64,000 nucleotides of DNA from positions 1,798,001-1,862,000 of the forward strand of contig OW818690.1 in NCBI GenBank assembly GCA_942493315.1, written 5' to 3'. This document shows, one piece after another, positions 1 to 7,093 of this stretch (positions are counted from its first letter, which is position 1; each line of letters starts with the position of its first letter). The position numbers and the translations under genes are program-made. This DNA comes from UBA5429 sp942493315. GTDB lineage: Bacteria > Bacteroidota > Bacteroidia > Bacteroidales > WCHB1-69. The notes beneath the pieces were generated by a model, which worked only from the letters and a program-made list of their open reading frames with translations, was not told where the DNA came from and ran no database searches.

Positions 1-1124
1 ACAGTAGGGTTTTTAAAAATGGAGAACTCTTCCGTTTGACCAACAGCAAATTTTGTCATCCCTAAATTGATAATTTCTGTCAGAATAATTCCGGAAATCA
101 TTCCAATATAACCAAAAATGGAGGTAATAATTAATGATTCAAGAACGACCTGAGATAATATTTTTGAAGGTTTTGCTCCCAATGCTTTTTGAATACCAAA
201 CTCTTTTGTTCTTTCTCTTACAGTAATCAACATAATATTACCAACTCCAACGATCCCGGCTATTAAAGTTCCAATTCCTACGATCCAAACAAAAAGACTA
301 ATAGCATTGAAGATTTTCATGGTTTGGATATACTCTTCCAACATGTTCCATATATAAATAGCATTGTCATCTTCAGGTGAAAACTCATGCTTACGCGCCA
401 TAGTTTTTTTAATTTCCTGATTGAAATTTTGATTTTCTTCAGTGGTTTTTAACCCATTGACAGTGATGGTAAACTGGCTCAATTGTCCAGAAGGATTATA
501 AATTGCACTTAATGTTGAAAATGGTACATAAAATTCATTTTGCCAACGGTTTGATGCTTTATGAACTCCAACAACTGTATATAAAATTTGATCACAAACC
601 ACTTCTTTTCCGATAGGATCATCCTGCCCAAAAAGGATTGGGGCATCTTTATCACTGATCACCATCACTTTTCTAAACTCTTTGATATCGATATCGTTAA
701 TAAATCTACCGTTTGTGATTTTGACATTATTGTACTTAGTAAATTCCGGTATAACAGCACTTAAGCTTACTGTTGTACTTTGTTTTGCCCGGGTAATAGT
801 TCTACCTCCAAGATCAAATGTTGGAACAACCTGATCCACTTGTTTTAAACCTGTCGATAGATAAACAGAATCCGTTTGATCAAATTTGATTTCTCTCCAT
901 TTGGGGTATCCTTTGTATGGGATTGAAGTCATTCCTGCCCATAAAGTTACTTTATTGACAGCTCTGTCTCCAAAATTGGCAGTCACCCCATTTTTGAGTC
1001 CATTTCCGGCGGCTAAAAGAATAATCAGCATGAAAATACCCCAAGAGATTGAAAATCCTGTAAGAAAAGTACGGAGTCTATTTCTTTTTAAAGTAGTTGC
1101 GATTTCTGAGAAAATTCCAAACAT
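1..1124 (-). CDS. MacB-type ABC transporter permease (partial, C-terminus beyond window)
   Basis: Reverse-strand reading frame beginning at the ATG at 1124 and running off the window edge, with about 374 codons visible. It opens with an N-terminal membrane segment (RTFLTGFSISWGIFMLIILL), followed by a long extracytoplasmic MacB-like core domain. Near residues 290-360 are the FtsX-type membrane helices, with the typical cytoplasmic stretch RERTKEFGIQKALGA between them. Only the last helix should be missing. Such permeases dimerise and use ATP hydrolysis in a partner to drive periplasmic or outer-membrane export of peptides, lipoproteins or drugs. The ATPase gene lies immediately upstream with 1 nt between them, so the two are co-transcribed. 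The substrate cannot be inferred. Confidence 0.9.
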   Translation of the reverse strand, partial: MFGIFSEIATTLKRNRLRTFLTGFSISWGIFMLIILLAAGNGLKNGVTANFGDRAVNKVTLWAGMTSIPYKGYPKWREIKFDQTDSVYLSTGLKQVDQVVPTFDLGGRTITRAKQSTTVSLSAVIPEFTKYNNVKITNGRFINDIDIKEFRKVMVISDKDAPILFGQDDPIGKEVVCDQILYTVVGVHKASNRWQNEFYVPFSTLSAIYNPSGQLSQFTITVNGLKTTEENQNFNQEIKKTMARKHEFSPEDDNAIYIWNMLEEYIQTMKIFNAISLFVWIVGIGTLIAGIVGVGNIMLITVRERTKEFGIQKALGAKPSKILSQVVLESLIITSIFGYIGMISGIILTEIINLGMTKFAVGQTEEFSIFKNPT

Positions 1125-1125
1125 A

Positions 1126-1785
1126 TTAATTTTCAATTATTCCGTCCTTGATTCTGATAATTCTGTGGGTGTTTTCTGCCACCATTTGTTCGTGAGTAAC
1201 AATAATGATTGTCATTCCGGTTTGATTTACCTCTTTCAAGAGCTGAATCACCTCTTCAGAAGTTTTACTATCTAAAGCACCGGTTGGTTCATCAGCAAGA
1301 ATAATTTTGGGATTTGTGATTAAAGCACGGGCAATAGCTACACGTTGTTTTTGTCCACCACTCATCTCATTAGGAAAATGGTGAGCCCAGGGAGCTAATC
1401 CTACTTTATCCAGATATTCCATTGCTATACTATTTCTTTTTTTTCTTGAAATATTTCTGAAATATAACGGAAGAGCAACATTTTCCATTGCATTTTTGTA
1501 AGGAATTAAATTGAAATTCTGAAATACAAAACCAATATATTTATTTCTGAGTTCAGCAGCTTTAGTTTCGTTTAAGTTCTTGATCAAAAGGTTATCTAAA
1601 ATGTAATCTCCCTGATCATAATTATCTAATATTCCAAGAATGTTGAGCAAAGTAGATTTTCCTGAACCGGAAGCCCCCATAATAGAGATCATCTCTCCAT
1701 CTTTTATCTCTAAGTTGATCCCCTTTAGTACGTGTAAAGGTGCAGCTCCAAAGTATGTTTTATGTAAATTAGTTATGTTTATCAT
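1126..1785 (-). CDS. MacB/LolD-type ABC transporter ATP-binding protein
   Basis: ATPase subunit of 219 residues, the usual length for the LolD/MacB class. Walker A (GASGSGKST), Q-loop, signature motif (MSGGQKQR), Walker B (IILADEPTGALDS) and the switch histidine (VTHEQ) are all intact. I chose the ATG at 1785; the frame can be extended to a TTG at 1797, but that lies deeper inside the upstream gene and lacks support. The start overlaps the 3' end of the thioesterase gene by 17 nt and the stop is 1 nt from the permease start, so translation is probably coupled. It energises the adjacent permease at the inner membrane. Confidence 0.93.
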   Translation of the reverse strand: MINITNLHKTYFGAAPLHVLKGINLEIKDGEMISIMGASGSGKSTLLNILGILDNYDQGDYILDNLLIKNLNETKAAELRNKYIGFVFQNFNLIPYKNAMENVALPLYFRNISRKKRNSIAMEYLDKVGLAPWAHHFPNEMSGGQKQRVAIARALITNPKIILADEPTGALDSKTSEEVIQLLKEVNQTGMTIIIVTHEQMVAENTHRIIRIKDGIIEN

Positions 1786-2203
1786 ATTGATTTTCAAATA
1801 TTTTTAATTTTTCTCTATAATGATCTTGAATAGGAATAGCAATTAATTTTTCCCGATCTAAACCAACAATAACAGATTCAGATTTTGTTTTTACAATTTT
1901 TTGAGTTTTATCAATCAAATACTGCACCATTTTAAAACTTTTGTTTCCAATTTGAACCACTTTACAAGCACATTCAATGGTATCTCCATAATTAATCGGA
2001 GCGATAAAATCGATAGAAATATGTGCTAACACAAGATCAATTTGCAGCCAATCAATTTTTTCATTCAAAATTTTCTCAATATAGGCAGTTCTACCTATAT
2101 CAAAATAGCTGCATTGAACACCATTATTTACATGATTAAATGGGTCTAAGTCGCTCATTCTTATTTGTATAGGTATCAAAAAATTGAAGTGTAAATCCTC
2201 CAT
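1769..2203 (-). CDS. Hotdog-fold acyl-CoA thioesterase (4-hydroxybenzoyl-CoA thioesterase-like)
   Basis: A 144-residue protein with the family hallmark RMSDLDPFNHVNNG near the N-terminus, containing the catalytic-type aspartate and the N-x-H/N-N loop, followed by the hotdog strands. Proteins of this family hydrolyse acyl-CoA thioesters in the cytosol; the chain specificity is not visible. The open frame extends upstream to 2314, but the added residues are an artefact-like hydrophobic run. The ATG at 2203 gives normal length and a TACTTTTG box lies 22 nt upstream, so I use 2203. It is first in an apparent operon with the ABC ATPase and permease. Confidence 0.88.
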   Translation of the reverse strand: MEDLHFNFLIPIQIRMSDLDPFNHVNNGVQCSYFDIGRTAYIEKILNEKIDWLQIDLVLAHISIDFIAPINYGDTIECACKVVQIGNKSFKMVQYLIDKTQKIVKTKSESVIVGLDREKLIAIPIQDHYREKLKIFENQYDKHN

Positions 2204-2224
2204 CGTTAAAAAAAAGTTTAAAAG

Positions 2225-2232
2225 CAAAAGTA
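2225..2232 (-). promoter_or_regulatory. Predicted -7 box (TACTTTTG) of the thioesterase-ABC operon
   Basis: The reverse strand reads TACTTTTG, matching the Bacteroidota TAnnTTTG element, 22 nt upstream of the ATG at 2203. It supports that start over the longer open frame. No clear -33 element was identified. Confidence 0.55.
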
Positions 2233-2332
2233 ATAAAAAAATAGCATCAAATAACAAAATAAAATCAAAAACCAATTGTTTGTTATTCAGAAGATAATCG
2301 GTGTTATAGTTCATGTTTTCGTAGTTTATTGG

Positions 2333-2396
2333 ATTGCTCGAATGCTCGATTGCTCGAATGCTCGAATGCTCGAATGCTCGAATGCTCGAATGCTCG
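2333..2396. repeat. Octamer tandem array (unit aatgctcg, 8 copies)
   Basis: Eight consecutive 8-bp units, six aatgctcg and two attgctcg (first and third). The array directly abuts the heptamer array at 2401. It lies in the intergenic region between the thioesterase promoter and the IS1595 element. The short open frames crossing it are repeat translations, not genes. Confidence 0.95.
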
Positions 2397-2400
2397 TGCT

Positions 2401-2434
2401 CATTATTTATTATTCATTATTCATTATTCATTCG
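2401..2434. repeat. Heptamer tandem array (unit cattatt)
   Basis: About 4.5 units of the 7-mer cattatt, one of them varying as tattatt. The same unit, in the same orientation, builds the array at 8514-8583. Confidence 0.85.
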
Positions 2435-2436
2435 TC

Positions 2437-2466
2437 TGCAGTCCGTGGTCCGTTGTCTGTAGTCTT
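2437..2466. repeat. Degenerate heptamer array (tggtccg/ttgtctg/tagtctt)
   Basis: Four divergent 7-bp units in succession (cagtccg, tggtccg, ttgtctg, tagtctt), followed by a T-tract. The last unit resembles the agtcttt unit near 38,760. The degeneracy makes this weaker than the neighbouring arrays. Confidence 0.6.
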
Positions 2467-2475
2467 TTTTTTTCT

Positions 2476-2716
2476 GGGCATTCCCCTTTGGCTGCGCTCA
2501 ATCTAAATCCCCACAAAAATGAACAATAATCGCGTCGCCAGCCAAAGGGTCGGTCTCCGGCCAGTACTCCTCGCAGCCACACCAAGTGTTGCATCGGCCC
2601 GGCAGGAGCTCCTCCGTCGCTCTGCCGGTCACGTGCACCACTAGGTGTACCTGCTTGCGGGGTACTTGGCCTTCGCCCTAATGCGGGGGAAAGCTGGGGC
2701 TCATTGACCTGCGGAG
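2476..2716. other. GC-rich, palindrome-rich non-coding island of unknown nature
   Basis: About 240 bp that are visibly much richer in G+C than the AT-rich surroundings, with no convincing reading frame. Seen directly: a 10-bp inverted pair ccctttggct (2484-2493) and agccaaaggg (2540-2549); a 7-bp hairpin ccggcag/ctgccgg (2599-2605, 2622-2628) whose loop contains gagctc; and a hairpin gtgcacc/ggtgtac (2633-2639, 2644-2650). This could be a structured RNA, a REP-like mobile repeat, a recombination site or a fragment of a foreign element. I do not recognise the family. Confidence 0.6.
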
Positions 2717-2971
2717 CACTAATTGGGTATTCTTATAAATGATTGGTGAAAATATTTGTAAATTGTTCATTAATTGCAATATATAAAATTTAGTGATTTT
2801 GCATCCGTTTAGTAACAACCTTTTAATAGATAAGCCAATTGAAAACTGAAATTTAGAATCTGTCACCCATTTGGCAATTCAATAATCAACAAAAAATTTA
2901 AAATTATCTCACTTAAATTAGATCAAATCTTCTTCAGATCTGACAAATATTAGAAATTCATACACCAATTT

Positions 2972-2995
2972 CACCATTTTTCAAATAAAATGGTG
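2972..2995. terminator. Stem-loop downstream of the IS1595 transposase
   Basis: The inverted pair caccatttt (2972-2980) and aaaatggtg (2987-2995) is separated by a 6-nt loop, 30 nt beyond the transposase stop. It could end transposase transcription or block read-through into or out of the element. No strong T-run follows, so terminator function is uncertain. Confidence 0.4.
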
Positions 2996-3024
2996 TTATC
3001 ATTTATAATAAAGTTGTTTTTGGG

Positions 3025-4050
3025 TTATACAAACATTTTACAATGTTTGTAGTTTACTTTCCCATCGTTGATTGAGATCGATTTTTCAATCATAGCAGAT
3101 GAGGGATCTAATCTGAATTTGATCTGTTCAAAGATCATATACCAATACAGATAGTTTTGCAGATAACTGGAGGATACTCCATGAAACCGATCCATAAAAG
3201 CAAATAATTTTAGGTATCTGCTTTCAATCGTTTTTGTATCATAATATTGGTTACATCCTTTCACTTTCTGATCCTTTTTTCTAATAAAGTAGCTGATCTT
3301 TCTCTTTCCTGCAAATTGTTTAAGAATCGGATGATCACTCAAACATAGTTTTTTTACTTTGTTTAGTTTTTTTCCAAGATGGTTCTTTAATTCTTCTTCT
3401 TGTAATCCACCTTGTTGAATAATTGTGATTTCAAAATGGGATATTCTGTCCCCAATAGCCACTAAAGAAAGAGGTTTGTATTCCCCATTTCGGATACTTT
3501 CTGCTTTTCTATTACAGGCAGGATTCGTTATCTTTCCTTTTTGTCCTATTTGTTTAGCTTTGGCTCCTTGTCCCTTTCGGGAGAAGGGTTCTGAAATATC
3601 AATCATTTCCGTTATTCCTAGATATTTATCCGGGACATATTCACCCAGAGAGGATATAATTTTATGTCTCCAATCAAATGAAGTTTGGTTAGAGATATCC
3701 AATGCATCAGAACAATCTTTGATTCCTGATCCTGTCAACATCAGCATGAAGTAGGCTTGTAATTTCTCCTTCTTTTTGAGGTAGGAGATTGTTGTGCCCG
3801 AGAACTCATTAAAGCTTCTACCACAACTCTTACAAAGAAAATATTGAACTCCTTTTTTCTTACCGTTTAGAATAAAATGTGATTTTCCACATTTAGGACA
3901 CACCCTGACTTGCTTCTCACTGATATATTTACAGATAGAAGCTAAAGGATTAACAGAACTCTTTTTTTTGGAATTTTCTTCAGCGGATGGTGATGGTTGT
4001 ACTGAAGTAGTTTTATTGGTTTGCTTAGAGGATTGGGGTAGTTCATTCAT
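3025..4050 (-). CDS. IS1595-family (ISXO2-like) transposase
   Basis: A 341-residue transposase. After a Ser/Lys-rich N-terminal tail, residues about 50-85 form a zinc ribbon (CPKCGKSHF...YFLCKSCGRSF) as in ISXO2-like enzymes. A helix-turn-helix-like segment (GIKDCSDALDISNQTSFDWRHKI) follows. The DDE-type core then ends in the characteristic FMDRFHGVSSSYLQNYLYWY block. The aspartate in EMIDISEP probably corresponds to the first catalytic residue, although the usual DET context is altered. The frame is intact, so the element may still be active. A TATATTTG box at 4085-4092 lies upstream inside the right end. Confidence 0.88.
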   Translation of the reverse strand: MNELPQSSKQTNKTTSVQPSPSAEENSKKKSSVNPLASICKYISEKQVRVCPKCGKSHFILNGKKKGVQYFLCKSCGRSFNEFSGTTISYLKKKEKLQAYFMLMLTGSGIKDCSDALDISNQTSFDWRHKIISSLGEYVPDKYLGITEMIDISEPFSRKGQGAKAKQIGQKGKITNPACNRKAESIRNGEYKPLSLVAIGDRISHFEITIIQQGGLQEEELKNHLGKKLNKVKKLCLSDHPILKQFAGKRKISYFIRKKDQKVKGCNQYYDTKTIESRYLKLFAFMDRFHGVSSSYLQNYLYWYMIFEQIKFRLDPSSAMIEKSISINDGKVNYKHCKMFV

Positions 4051-4084
4051 AGTTTTTTGAGTTTAGTGAGTCATTGATATTGAT

Positions 4085-4092
4085 GCAAATAT
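4085..4092 (-). promoter_or_regulatory. Predicted -7 box (TATATTTG) of the IS1595 transposase
   Basis: The reverse strand reads TATATTTG 34 nt upstream of the transposase ATG, within the right end of the element, so the IS appears to carry its own host-compatible promoter. Confidence 0.45.
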
Positions 4093-4230
4093 AAACAAAA
4101 AAATGAATGAATTGCAAAACTTTTGAAAAAAATCTGCTAATCTAATAAAAGATTGGTGCTATTGTGATGCAAAAACACAAGACTATAAAAAAGTGTTTAA
4201 AATCAAAAATATACCGAAAAACTCACCCAT

Positions 4231-4251
4231 CTTTTAATAGATTAGCCAATT
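4231..4251. repeat. Extra copy of the IS1595 end motif outside the element
   Basis: This 21-bp segment matches 2820-2840, inside the left IS end, at 20 of 21 positions and in the same orientation. It lies about 50 bp beyond the right end of the IS. It may be a remnant of another IS copy or a pre-existing site. No transposase remnant accompanies it. Confidence 0.6.
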
Positions 4252-4294
4252 AAAGCTCCGTCGGATTGTTTATCACTGTTCAATTAAAAGAAAT

Positions 4295-4339
4295 AAAAAA
4301 GTGATAAAAAACGACCTCGTCATCTTTTATCACTTTTTA
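4295..4339 (-). terminator. Rho-independent terminator of rpsT
   Basis: A strong hairpin with arms aaaaagtgataaaa and ttttatcacttttt, flanked by A and T runs, lies about 35 nt past the rpsT stop. Its symmetry lets it work in both directions, which would also insulate rpsT from the neighbouring IS. Confidence 0.8.
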
Positions 4340-4373
4340 TGTTGTTGAAAAAATCTTACTAACTGAACTAATT

Positions 4374-4625
4374 TTACATTACATTCAATTTCTTCATGAT
4401 CCCTGACTTAAGGTTAGCCGCTTTATTCTTGTGAATAATCCCTTTTTTTGATAATTTGTCAATTAAAGAGGTTACTTTTGGAAGCTTGCTAACAGCAGTT
4501 TCTTTATCAGAAGTTAATCTAATGTCTTTTAAAGCATTACGCATTGTCTTTGCATAATATCTGTTTTCTAATCTCTTACGATCGTTCGCTCTGATTCTTT
4601 TCTTGGATGACTTGTGATTTGCCAT
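4374..4625 (-). CDS. rpsT: 30S ribosomal protein S20
   Basis: An 83-residue, strongly basic protein opening MANHKSSKKRIRANDRKRLENR, the classic S20 N-terminus, with the C-terminal KGIIHKNKAANLKSGIMKKL. S20 binds 16S rRNA early in assembly of the small subunit. The length matches the family. It is transcribed alone, between a TAATTTTG box at 4673-4680 and the terminator at 4295-4339. The gene is intact despite the IS1595 insertion less than 200 bp downstream of its stop. Confidence 0.97.
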   Translation of the reverse strand: MANHKSSKKRIRANDRKRLENRYYAKTMRNALKDIRLTSDKETAVSKLPKVTSLIDKLSKKGIIHKNKAANLKSGIMKKLNVM

Positions 4626-4672
4626 TATTATTTGTATTTTTTTCTAAAAATTTATTTTTTCATTTAGGGCTG

Positions 4673-4680
4673 CAAAATTA
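4673..4680 (-). promoter_or_regulatory. rpsT: Predicted -7 box (TAATTTTG) of rpsT
   Basis: The reverse strand reads TAATTTTG 47 nt upstream of the rpsT ATG. It leaves an AT-rich leader of about 40 nt. Confidence 0.55.
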
Positions 4681-4701
4681 CAAAAAAAATTGATTCAAAA
4701 A

Positions 4702-5844
4702 TCAGATTTGCTCTTTTTTTACAAAAAAATCTAATTTCTTCATCGCAGGAAAATGTAACTGTATGAAATCCAATACTTCTGACTCACTCATCCCAAAGTT
4801 ACTTGTCGCTGAAACTGCACACTTTTTGAACTTTTCAACTTCCCCTAATTGATAATAACAATTCAATTTTTCGCACCAAATATCCCAGAATAGGGGCAAC
4901 CCTGTTTCTAAATTTTCAAAACAGATAATCGCATTTTTAAAATCCTCTTCCATTGATAGTGCCTTTCCAAATAAAAAAAGATATATAGGATCATCTCCTG
5001 TTAGCGGAATGAGTGTTTCTATAATCTCTTGTGATGCTTTGCTATTTCCATTGTTTGCATAATAAAGCAATTTGTTTAATATAATACATCTGGAGTCTAT
5101 CCCCTCTTCTTTTAATTTATCTAAATTTAAAACGTAGTTTTTACTGTCAGTTTCATACAAAGCTGGAATATAGATCTGCCAGAATTGAGGGTATTGCTTT
5201 AAAAATGGTTTGTTTTTTTCTAATATCTTTAATGCTTCCTTCTCTTTACCACTTGCTAGTAAACCGTTCGCTTTGGCCAGCTTTGGTGTGGCTCCATCCG
5301 GATTGGTGATCTCCATTACATTATAGTGTAAATAGTATATCAAATCGTTTGATAAGGTGGAAGAGTTATTGTATAAAAATCCATCCCTAATTTTAATCTG
5401 ATTGTCAACCAACCCTACAATCCAGTCGTTTATGACAATTGAATAGTCCCGATACGTTCGCATTACAATGTGATGTTCTCCATCTTTGATATAGTATTTT
5501 ACAAAATGAAAATCACCACTGTTGTCAATAGCTGAAGTCGCAGATGTGGCAATTCTGATAAAATAATTTTCAAAATAAAATTTACCGACCGGCGCATCTA
5601 AACTGCTAAATGCGATTGAGTTGTCTTGAAGTTTCTTTTTAAGATACTCTTTGTCAAATGCATTGATATATGTGGCTGTGTCGCCGTTTAGTATAGATTG
5701 TTCAATTTGTAAAGCAAAATCAATAATGTGTAAGGAATCTAATGAGATTTTATCACTATTTTGCTGATTTGTTTTTTTGCATGATGTGACAGAAAGAATT
5801 ATAAATCCGAATATTACGAATATGTTTATGATAGTATGTTTCAT
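4702..5844 (-). CDS. Hypothetical lipoprotein with TPR-like helical repeats
   Basis: I do not recognise a named family. The ATG at 5844 gives a 380-residue protein with a lipoprotein signal: a hydrophobic segment ending LSVTSC, then KKTN. It is probably acylated at that cysteine and exported to the periplasm or outer membrane. Residues about 200-370 contain helical, TPR-like units such as LLASGKEKEALKILEKNKPFL and IYLFLFGKALSMEEDFKNAIICFENL. The frame can be extended to a TTG at 5862, but this would overlap the TATCTTTG box at 5860-5867, so 5844 is preferred. It follows the M16 peptidase gene closely on the same strand. Confidence 0.7.
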   Translation of the reverse strand: MKHTIINIFVIFGFIILSVTSCKKTNQQNSDKISLDSLHIIDFALQIEQSILNGDTATYINAFDKEYLKKKLQDNSIAFSSLDAPVGKFYFENYFIRIATSATSAIDNSGDFHFVKYYIKDGEHHIVMRTYRDYSIVINDWIVGLVDNQIKIRDGFLYNNSSTLSNDLIYYLHYNVMEITNPDGATPKLAKANGLLASGKEKEALKILEKNKPFLKQYPQFWQIYIPALYETDSKNYVLNLDKLKEEGIDSRCIILNKLLYYANNGNSKASQEIIETLIPLTGDDPIYLFLFGKALSMEEDFKNAIICFENLETGLPLFWDIWCEKLNCYYQLGEVEKFKKCAVSATSNFGMSESEVLDFIQLHFPAMKKLDFFVKKEQI

Positions 5845-5859
5845 TGCCCAATTTTTTTG

Positions 5860-5867
5860 CAAAGATA
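5860..5867 (-). promoter_or_regulatory. Possible -7 box (TATCTTTG) before the TPR-like lipoprotein
   Basis: The reverse strand reads TATCTTTG 15 nt upstream of the ATG at 5844, straddling the gap after the M16 peptidase gene. It may give an extra transcript within the operon. Confidence 0.4.
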
Positions 5868-5870
5868 TGG

Positions 5871-7091
5871 TTATTTATGAAATACTAAAGTTGAAAACAG
5901 TTCAGGAACAAATATTTCATTTGAAACTTCTATTAACGCTTCTGATGTGATGCTTTCAAAGCATTGAATCGCTTCTTCTAATGATTCAATTTCTTCAAAA
6001 AAAAGAGCACTTCTCCCTAATGCAAGCATTTCATTGAGCTTACTCTCATTTGAAATGGCTAATTGACCTAAAAATTGTTTTTTAGCATAATGGAGTTGAA
6101 GAGTCCCTAATTTTTGATCTCTCAGTTTTTTAAGTTCCTTATATATGATTTGAGTGCATTTTTCAACTAGATTATTGTCACATCCAAGATATATTGTAAA
6201 TAGCCCACTGTCAGAAAAAGGATTATAATTAGCTTCAACACTGTATGCTAAACCTTTTTTTTCACGAACAGCTAAGTTTAATCTGGTGTTTAATCCTTGT
6301 CCTCCTAAAAGGTTGGATAATAACATAAGTGGATATCGATTTTCATGGGATAGTGGATAGGCAATATTCCCCATTACAAGATGTGCTTGTGCTGTTTTCT
6401 TTTTTTTGAACAATGTTTTGGGGGTATATTGCTCATATTGACTACGACTTCTTTCACCGTTATTAATAGGTTGTTGTCCAAAATATTTTGTGCACAACTG
6501 AATCATTTTTAATTCAGTGCATTTCCCAACATAAGAGAGTACTACATTTTGAGCAGTGTAATTTTGATCAATAAATTCAAGTATAGCCGGTTTAGCTATT
6601 TTTTGAAGACTTTTTTTGGATCCCAGAATGTTGTTTCCTAAAGGATGTTTGTCATATATCAAAGTTTCAAAATCGTCAAAAATCAATTCTGCAGGAGAGT
6701 CATTGTAGTAGTTGATCTCTTCTAAAATTACATCTTTTTCCTTAATAAGCTCTTTCTCAGGAAATGTGGCATGAAAAAAAATGTCAGAAAGTAGCTCTAT
6801 GGCTCTTTCAGAATCTGAAGAGAGAAATGATCCATGAAAATAGGTTTCCTCCTTTGAAGTACTGGCATTGATTTCACCCCCCACATTTTCCATATAGCGT
6901 ATCACCTGACCACTGTTTCTCTTTTGAGTTCCTTTAAATATAGTATGTTCAACAAAGTGGGCGAGTCCGCTATATTCAGGTTTTTCATCTCTGGTTCCGG
7001 CATTTATGAGCACTCCAAAGTGAGAAATTGGTGCATCTATATATTTGTGAACCAGCTTGATTCCGTTCGGAAGTTTGTGAATTGGATGCAT
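5871..7091 (-). CDS. M16-family zinc peptidase (processing-peptidase-like)
   Basis: A 406-residue single-chain insulinase-type protein. The inverted zinc motif HxxEH is present as HFVEHTIFKG (H45, E48, H49), and the distal acidic ligand region is EEINYYNDSPAE. A second, inactive M16-like half follows, with the conserved block GLNTRLNLAVREKKGLAYSVEANY that shapes the substrate cavity. There is no signal peptide, so it is probably cytosolic, like PqqL/YmxG-type proteins. The start is 2 nt downstream of the mtaB stop, so the genes are co-transcribed. The substrate is unknown. Confidence 0.9.
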   Translation of the reverse strand: MHPIHKLPNGIKLVHKYIDAPISHFGVLINAGTRDEKPEYSGLAHFVEHTIFKGTQKRNSGQVIRYMENVGGEINASTSKEETYFHGSFLSSDSERAIELLSDIFFHATFPEKELIKEKDVILEEINYYNDSPAELIFDDFETLIYDKHPLGNNILGSKKSLQKIAKPAILEFIDQNYTAQNVVLSYVGKCTELKMIQLCTKYFGQQPINNGERSRSQYEQYTPKTLFKKKKTAQAHLVMGNIAYPLSHENRYPLMLLSNLLGGQGLNTRLNLAVREKKGLAYSVEANYNPFSDSGLFTIYLGCDNNLVEKCTQIIYKELKKLRDQKLGTLQLHYAKKQFLGQLAISNESKLNEMLALGRSALFFEEIESLEEAIQCFESITSEALIEVSNEIFVPELFSTLVFHK

Positions 7092-7093
7092 CG

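Larger units (their letters stand above)
2781..4190 (-). mobile_element. IS1595-family insertion sequence with terminal inverted repeats and near-perfect 8-bp target duplication
   Basis: The element proper spans about 2789-4182 (roughly 1.39 kb). The left end (2789-2837) and the reverse complement of the right end (4136-4182) align over some 45 positions, sharing ttttgcatc and a block resembling cttttaatagataagc. Immediately outside are atataaaa (2781-2788) and ctataaaa (4183-4190), an 8-bp duplication differing at one base; 8 bp is the length known for IS1595. The single transposase gene is complete. End positions are my alignment and may shift by a few bases. Confidence 0.75.

Noticed and set aside
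2204..2314. N-terminal extension of the thioesterase to 181 residues.
   Set aside because: The added residues are a low-complexity hydrophobic run, and the extension would overlap the predicted -7 box at 2225-2232.
2276..2529. Short open frames crossing the octamer array upstream of the GC-rich island.
   Set aside because: Their composition is repeat-derived (CSNARMLECSNARML), with no family similarity or ribosome-binding context.
5845..5862. TTG start at 5862 for the TPR-like lipoprotein.
   Set aside because: It would add six residues before the lipoprotein signal and overlap a TATCTTTG box; the ATG at 5844 is better.
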